Shown here piece after piece: positions 4,817 to 8,140 of a stretch of DNA of 8,140 nucleotides (the stretch's first letter is position 1; the number at the start of each line of letters is the position of its first letter). Both the position numbers and the translations under genes were made by a program. The stretch is from NCBI GenBank assembly GCA_015491135.1, contig WFWK01000045.1, positions 1 to 8,140 of the forward strand, given 5' to 3'. The notes under the pieces were generated by a model that made no database searches, was not told where the DNA came from, and saw nothing but the letters and a program-made list of their open reading frames with translations. Source of the DNA: Patescibacteria group bacterium. GTDB lineage: Bacteria; Patescibacteriota; Minisyncoccia; Phycocordibacterales; UBA2100.

Positions 4817-6013
4817 ATGGCAAAACAAGTAATACCGGAAATAGAAAGCTTTGCGCGCATTAGGGTTGTGGGTGTTGGCGGGTCAGGTAACAATGCCATC
4901 TCTCACATGATACGCTCAAAAGTAAAAGGAGTAGATTTTATAGCTGTAAACACAGACGCCCAAGCGCTTCATAACTCTCCGGCAAAGAAAAAAATTCATA
5001 TAGGAAAAAATATCACAAGAGGTCTTGGTACAGGGATGAATCCCGAGCTTGGAAAGCAGGCGGTTGAAGAGACGAAAGAAGAAATTCAAGAAGCTCTTCG
5101 TGGGTCAGACATGGTTTTTGTAACAGGTGGCATGGGAGGTGGAACAGGAACCGGAGCGGCTCCAAAGGTTGCCTCAATTGCAAAAGAGCAAGGGGCGCTG
5201 ACAATAGGGGTTGTAACACGACCTTTTTCTTTTGAAGGAGCAAGAAGGGCCGAGATTGCAGAGCAAGGAATAGAAGAGCTCAGAAAAAATGTTGACGCTT
5301 TGGTTATAATTCCGAATGACAGAATCTTTGCAATAATTGATGAGAAAACAAATATAAAAAACGCTTTTGCTCTGTGCGATGATGTTCTAAAGCAAGCTGT
5401 TGAAGGAATATCGGATTTGATAACCACTCCCGGGATTATAAATGTTGACTTTGCAGATATAAGAGCTGTTATGGAAAATGCCGGCTCAGCTCTTATGGGA
5501 ATTGGGCTTGCAACAGGTGACAAACGCGCCGAGAAGGCGGCAAAACAAGCAATCAACTCTCCTCTGTTAGATGTTTCAATAGAAGGAGCAACGGGAGTTT
5601 TGTTTGCAATAGCCGGCGGAGACGACCTTTCTATGGTTGAGGTGCAGGAGGCGGCAAAGATTATCACCAAGTCTGTTGACAAAAACGCCAAGGTGATATT
5701 TGGCGCCATAAACGATGACTCTTTGAAGAAGGGGCAAATTAAAATCACAGTGATTGCAACAGGTTTTGATGGAGGTCATTCCGTTGATATCTCCTCTACC
5801 GAAGGTGAGGAAGAGAAAAGCGGAGGATTTTTCTCCCGAAAAAAGGAAAAAGAAGACGAAGGAGAACTGGAGGAGAACGTTATTCACAATGAGCTACCAA
5901 CGGAAGAGGAGGTTGAAAGTGTAAGAGAGGCAAAAACTTCCGCAAGAGAGAAAAACGAACAAGACGATGATGAGGACTGGAGCGCTATTCCATCTTTTTT
6001 AAGAAGAAAGTAA
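4817..6013 (+). CDS. ftsZ: Cell division GTPase FtsZ
   Basis: A 398-aa tubulin homologue that polymerises at midcell into the Z-ring in a GTP-dependent way and recruits the division machinery. All landmarks are present: the N-terminal nucleotide loop VGVGGSGNNA at 18-27, the tubulin signature GGGTGTGAAP at 107-116, and the T7 synergy loop NVDFADIRAVM at 209-219, with N209, D211 and D214. A charged, likely disordered linker covers about 322-387. The C-terminal peptide WSAIPSFLRRK (388-398) matches the DIPAFLRRR-type site that binds FtsA and other partners. Size is normal. ATG 4817 is the start, placed just before the first conserved strand. FtsA, the expected partner, is in the same window but not adjacent. 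The downstream flavoprotein gene begins 20 bases after the stop and is probably cotranscribed. Confidence 0.98.
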   Translation: MAKQVIPEIESFARIRVVGVGGSGNNAISHMIRSKVKGVDFIAVNTDAQALHNSPAKKKIHIGKNITRGLGTGMNPELGKQAVEETKEEIQEALRGSDMVFVTGGMGGGTGTGAAPKVASIAKEQGALTIGVVTRPFSFEGARRAEIAEQGIEELRKNVDALVIIPNDRIFAIIDEKTNIKNAFALCDDVLKQAVEGISDLITTPGIINVDFADIRAVMENAGSALMGIGLATGDKRAEKAAKQAINSPLLDVSIEGATGVLFAIAGGDDLSMVEVQEAAKIITKSVDKNAKVIFGAINDDSLKKGQIKITVIATGFDGGHSVDISSTEGEEEKSGGFFSRKKEKEDEGELEENVIHNELPTEEEVESVREAKTSAREKNEQDDDEDWSAIPSFLRRK

Positions 6014-6033
6014 TTAAGAGTTAATAAACGCTT

Positions 6034-6969
6034 ATGAGCAACAAGATATATGACACTGTAATAGTAGGTGGAGGACCGGCCGGTTCAACCGCGGCGGTCT
6101 ACGCGGCGCGCAAAAAGCTCAAAAGCGCGATTGTAACCGATGCTTGGGGCGGACAAAGCACTGTTTCTGACGATATTCAAAACTGGATAGGTTTTCCTCA
6201 TATAAAAGGAAGTGAGCTTGCAAAGCGTTTGCAAGAGCATGTACAAGAGTATGCAGATAATGTATTAGATATAATATTTCCGGACAGGGTTGTCTCAATC
6301 GAGAAAAAAGACGGAGGATTTTTGGTGAAAACTGAGAAGGGAGAAGAGTTACAAACCAAAACCCTGCTTTATACAGCCGGTTCTTTAAGACGCAAACTGC
6401 CCGCAAAGGGGGCAGATGAGTTTGAGCATAAAGGGCTTACTTATTGCGCTTCTTGCGATGGACCTCTTTTTGCAGGTAAAGACGTTATAGTTGTAGGCGG
6501 AGGTAATGCCGGGTTTGAGTCTGCGGCGCAACTTTTGGCTTATGCAAATTCGGTTACTTTGTTTGAGTTTGGCGATAAATTTGCGGCCGATCCGATAACT
6601 GTTGACAAGCTTATGCAAAATCCGAAATTTAGCGCAAAGACCTCCGTTGAGATTACGGAAGTTTTGGGCGATGTGTTTGTAACAGGTATTAAATACAGAG
6701 ACAGAAACACTGGAGAAGAGAAGGAAATGAAAACCGACGGTATTTTTGTGGAGATAGGCATGGTGCCAAATACCGATTTGGTAAAAGATTTGGTAAAACT
6801 TAACAAGTGGGGAAAAATAGAAATTGACCCGTGGACGCAAAAAACTTCTCTTGAAGGTGTTTGGGCGGCGGGAGATTGCACAAATATTTTATATCACCAA
6901 AACAACATTGCCTCCGGTGATGCGGTTGTGGCCATGGAAGATATTTACGTTTATTTAAACACTAAGTAA
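6034..6969 (+). CDS. trxB: Thioredoxin reductase family flavoprotein, AhpF-like
   Basis: A 311-aa FAD/pyridine-nucleotide disulfide reductase of the thioredoxin-reductase size class. The FAD-binding loop VGGGPAGSTAA is at 11-21. The redox pair is C138-A-S-C141 in TYCASCDGPLFAG. The second nucleotide loop is VVGGGNAGFES at 153-163, and the final FAD motif VWAAGDCT is at 276-283. The NADPH-selecting basic motif seen in TrxB (HRR...R) is missing: the sequence is VTLFEFGDKFAADP, and the following GIKYRDRNTGEE and DGIFVEIGMVPNT closely resemble the C-terminal part of AhpF. NADH use is therefore plausible. It lacks AhpF's N-terminal thioredoxin-like domains, so its partner would be a separate thioredoxin, glutaredoxin-like protein or peroxiredoxin, none of which lies here. 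The start is ATG 6034, 20 bases after ftsZ. It ends before a strong terminator. The family is certain; the exact substrate is open. Confidence 0.9.
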   Translation: MSNKIYDTVIVGGGPAGSTAAVYAARKKLKSAIVTDAWGGQSTVSDDIQNWIGFPHIKGSELAKRLQEHVQEYADNVLDIIFPDRVVSIEKKDGGFLVKTEKGEELQTKTLLYTAGSLRRKLPAKGADEFEHKGLTYCASCDGPLFAGKDVIVVGGGNAGFESAAQLLAYANSVTLFEFGDKFAADPITVDKLMQNPKFSAKTSVEITEVLGDVFVTGIKYRDRNTGEEKEMKTDGIFVEIGMVPNTDLVKDLVKLNKWGKIEIDPWTQKTSLEGVWAAGDCTNILYHQNNIASGDAVVAMEDIYVYLNTK

Positions 6970-6979
6970 TTTGTAAGAA

Positions 6980-7019
6980 AAAGACAAAAGCCGGCTCACA
7001 AAAGCCGGCTTTTGTCTTT
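6980..7019. terminator. Bidirectional intrinsic terminator between convergent genes
   Basis: Bases 6980-6995 pair perfectly with 7004-7019 (16 bp, with a GCCGGC core at the top) around an 8-base loop. T-rich runs occur in both directions: TTTTGTCTTT for the flavoprotein side, and TTTTGTCTTTTTC on the minus strand for the surface-protein side. It lies between the two convergent gene ends (6969 and 7053). Confidence 0.9.
6984..7010. repeat. Direct repeat ACAAAAGCCGGCT x2 within the terminator
   Basis: The 13-mer occurs at 6984-6996 and again at 6998-7010, one base apart. The second copy also begins the self-complementary 14-mer AAAAGCCGGCTTTT (7000-7013). The region can therefore fold as one long hairpin or a short local one. 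Confidence 0.8.
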
Positions 7020-7052
7020 GGGTTAAGTTGCTAAGTAACCGCTCCGGTGTTT

Positions 7053-8096
7053 TTAGGCTGTTATTGATTTTTTACCCAAAAGGTATATGCCTGCGGTGGA
7101 CAATAGTGCAAGCATTGCGTAGATGTACATGTCCCAGCTTGCCCCCGTATACGGAATGTAGTTTAGAGGGATGTAATTCGGGATGTAAGATATTTGGTTT
7201 TGGACCGCAGGGATGCCACCAGGCGAGTTTGTTTGAGTAGCAATAAAGTTTGCGGTTTGCACTTCCACGGTTTTTTCACAGAAACCCTCTCTTCCGTATT
7301 TGTCTCGCACCACCATTATGTAATGTGTGGTCTGTGGTGGGTTTATTGTCATCTCACCCTTCAAGGGCACTTGCCCTATATGTGTGATTTGGGCAAACTC
7401 GGCGTTTAGTGTACGCCATGAAAGTGTTGTACTTTCATTTGATTTTAAAATTGTTTTGCCGATAACTTCCAGTTCACATGCCGGAGCCGGTCCTTTTGGA
7501 ATATCGTTTTTGTACACAGTTGCGCTACAGATACCTTGCGCATTTTCATTTGATACTCTAAGGACAAACGTTTTGGTGCCGGATACTCCTTCTATCACCA
7601 CTTGACCGTTTTTGTGAACAACTCCGTATCCTTCCAAAACCGCTCTTGAGGCATCGGGGGCATTCCAAGAGACAAGAATGCTTGAGCCGGCAGTTGTCGC
7701 CTGCGGGGTTGCGGTAATCTCACAGGAGAGACTGGCAGGTTTGTCTGTCTCCGAACTTGCTTCAACTTTAATTTTAACGGAACAGTCTTTTGTTTTTACT
7801 CCTTTTTTAGCTGTGAGAGTATAGCTGAAATCTTGAGTAAACCCTTGCAAAGATATGCTCCCTTTGCTCGGAACAAAACCTATTCCGTTGTTTATATATG
7901 CGGAGTCAACATCTGTATCTGTCTCCCAGCTTAAAGTTACAATCTCAGACGGGGAGGAGACCAGCGAAGGCTCCGCTTTTATTGAACATATTATGTCTGC
8001 GTCAGATGCGGCTTCCGTATGAGGAGCAAATCCCCAAGAAGCGGTAAGCAAAATAAAGCTTACAACAAGCATCCTTTTAAAAAACGTCATACGCAC
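7053..8096 (-). CDS. Sortase-anchored surface protein with three disulfide-type Ig-like modules
   Basis: A 347-aa secreted protein. An N-terminal signal peptide has basic residues (FFKR), a hydrophobic core at 9-20 and a probable cleavage near TEAA|SD (27-32). Three similar modules follow at about 35-112, 123-196 and 205-280. Each opens and closes with a cysteine (C37/C105, C125/C190, C207/C273) and has a conserved tryptophan in LSWETD, VSWNAP and LSWRTL (W57, W144, W227). This fits Ig-like beta-sandwiches with one disulfide each. The C-terminus has a YIP-rich spacer, then IPYTG (314-318), a hydrophobic helix at about 322-341 and a KK tail. That is a cell-wall sorting signal of the LPxTG type with Ile for Leu, so a class-A or -D-like sortase would cut at T|G. 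Start ATG 8096 (or 8090, two codons later). The gene is expected to act at the cell surface; its ligand is unknown. Confidence 0.9.
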   Translation of the reverse strand: MRMTFFKRMLVVSFILLTASWGFAPHTEAASDADIICSIKAEPSLVSSPSEIVTLSWETDTDVDSAYINNGIGFVPSKGSISLQGFTQDFSYTLTAKKGVKTKDCSVKIKVEASSETDKPASLSCEITATPQATTAGSSILVSWNAPDASRAVLEGYGVVHKNGQVVIEGVSGTKTFVLRVSNENAQGICSATVYKNDIPKGPAPACELEVIGKTILKSNESTTLSWRTLNAEFAQITHIGQVPLKGEMTINPPQTTHYIMVVRDKYGREGFCEKTVEVQTANFIATQTNSPGGIPAVQNQISYIPNYIPLNYIPYTGASWDMYIYAMLALLSTAGIYLLGKKSITA

Positions 8097-8113
8097 TCAA
8101 TTAATTAAATAAA

Positions 8114-8131
8114 TGTGCGAAAAATCGCACA
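8114..8131. repeat. Hairpin upstream of the surface-protein gene
   Basis: TGTGCGA and TCGCACA form a perfect 7-bp stem with a 4-base loop. On the minus strand it is followed by TTTATTTAATTAATT, so it may terminate a gene beyond the window edge. It also lies 17 bases upstream of the surface-protein ATG, where it could act as an operator. The choice cannot be made from this window. Confidence 0.5.
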
Positions 8132-8140
8132 CGCCATAAC

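Noticed and set aside
5086..5748. Long 220-codon minus-strand reading frame inside ftsZ
   Set aside because: It is antisense to the conserved GTPase domain; its composition, rich in S, A, I and P, is what the complement of ftsZ codons yields, and there is no promoter or recognisable motif.
6385..6881. Two minus-strand reading frames inside the flavoprotein gene
   Set aside because: They overlap each other in different frames and lie opposite well-conserved nucleotide-binding segments; they are shadows.
6034..6969. Naming the flavoprotein ahpF
   Set aside because: Sequence in the second half is AhpF-like, but the N-terminal domains that define AhpF are absent and no ahpC lies nearby.
1..8140. 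CRISPR arrays, insertion sequences, toxin-antitoxin or defence genes
   Set aside because: I saw no regularly spaced repeats, transposase motifs, terminal inverted repeats or defence-type domains.

Overview
The window looks like a chromosomal segment of a Candidatus Patescibacteria (CPR) bacterium, most likely of the Parcubacteria type. This is inferred from gene content and style, because no rRNA or other taxonomic marker is present. The supporting signs are a divergent bS21, a short YbeY, secreted Ig-like proteins with Asp/Gly/Ser/Thr-rich linkers, a short type IV pilin-like protein next to a tiny membrane protein, moderate-to-low GC, and start codons without Shine-Dalgarno sequences.

Layout: (1) 1-1212 is the 3' end of a surface protein with three Ig-like/DUF5011-like repeats; it is open at the left edge. 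(2) 1293-1715 is a membrane-anchored single-domain rhodanese. (3) 1791-2939 is ftsA, with a promoter whose predicted start point falls on the ATG. (4) A minus-strand island from 3777 down to 2936 holds a tRNA with anticodon AGT and encoded CCA, followed by its terminator, then rpsU and ybeY one base apart. The ybeY stop overlaps the ftsA stop. (5) 3880-4717 is a plus-strand pair of a 90-aa one-helix membrane protein and a type IV prepilin/pseudopilin, again with a leaderless-type promoter. (6) 4817-6969 is ftsZ followed 20 bases later by a thioredoxin-reductase/AhpF-like flavoprotein. (7) A strong bidirectional hairpin terminator lies at 6980-7019. (8) 8096-7053 on the minus strand is a secreted protein with a signal peptide, three cysteine-paired Ig-like modules and a C-terminal IPYTG sorting signal.

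Functionally, the core is cell division: FtsZ carries an intact GTPase domain and C-terminal peptide, and FtsA carries a C-terminal amphipathic helix that would tether FtsZ to the membrane. The two genes are separated by almost 1.9 kb of unrelated, partly antisense genes. Translation and RNA maturation (tRNA, bS21, YbeY) sit in the minus-strand island. The cell surface is served by two Ig-like proteins and a pilin. Redox and sulfur functions are the rhodanese and the flavoprotein.

I did not find a defence system, CRISPR array, insertion sequence or obvious novel multi-gene system. The most unusual signals are the two TACAAT boxes placed exactly six bases before ATG codons, the general lack of Shine-Dalgarno sites, the A34 tRNA-Thr(AGT), the sortase-type surface protein, and the AhpF-like rather than TrxB-like second half of the flavoprotein. 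No stretch over about 130 bases lacks a gene.
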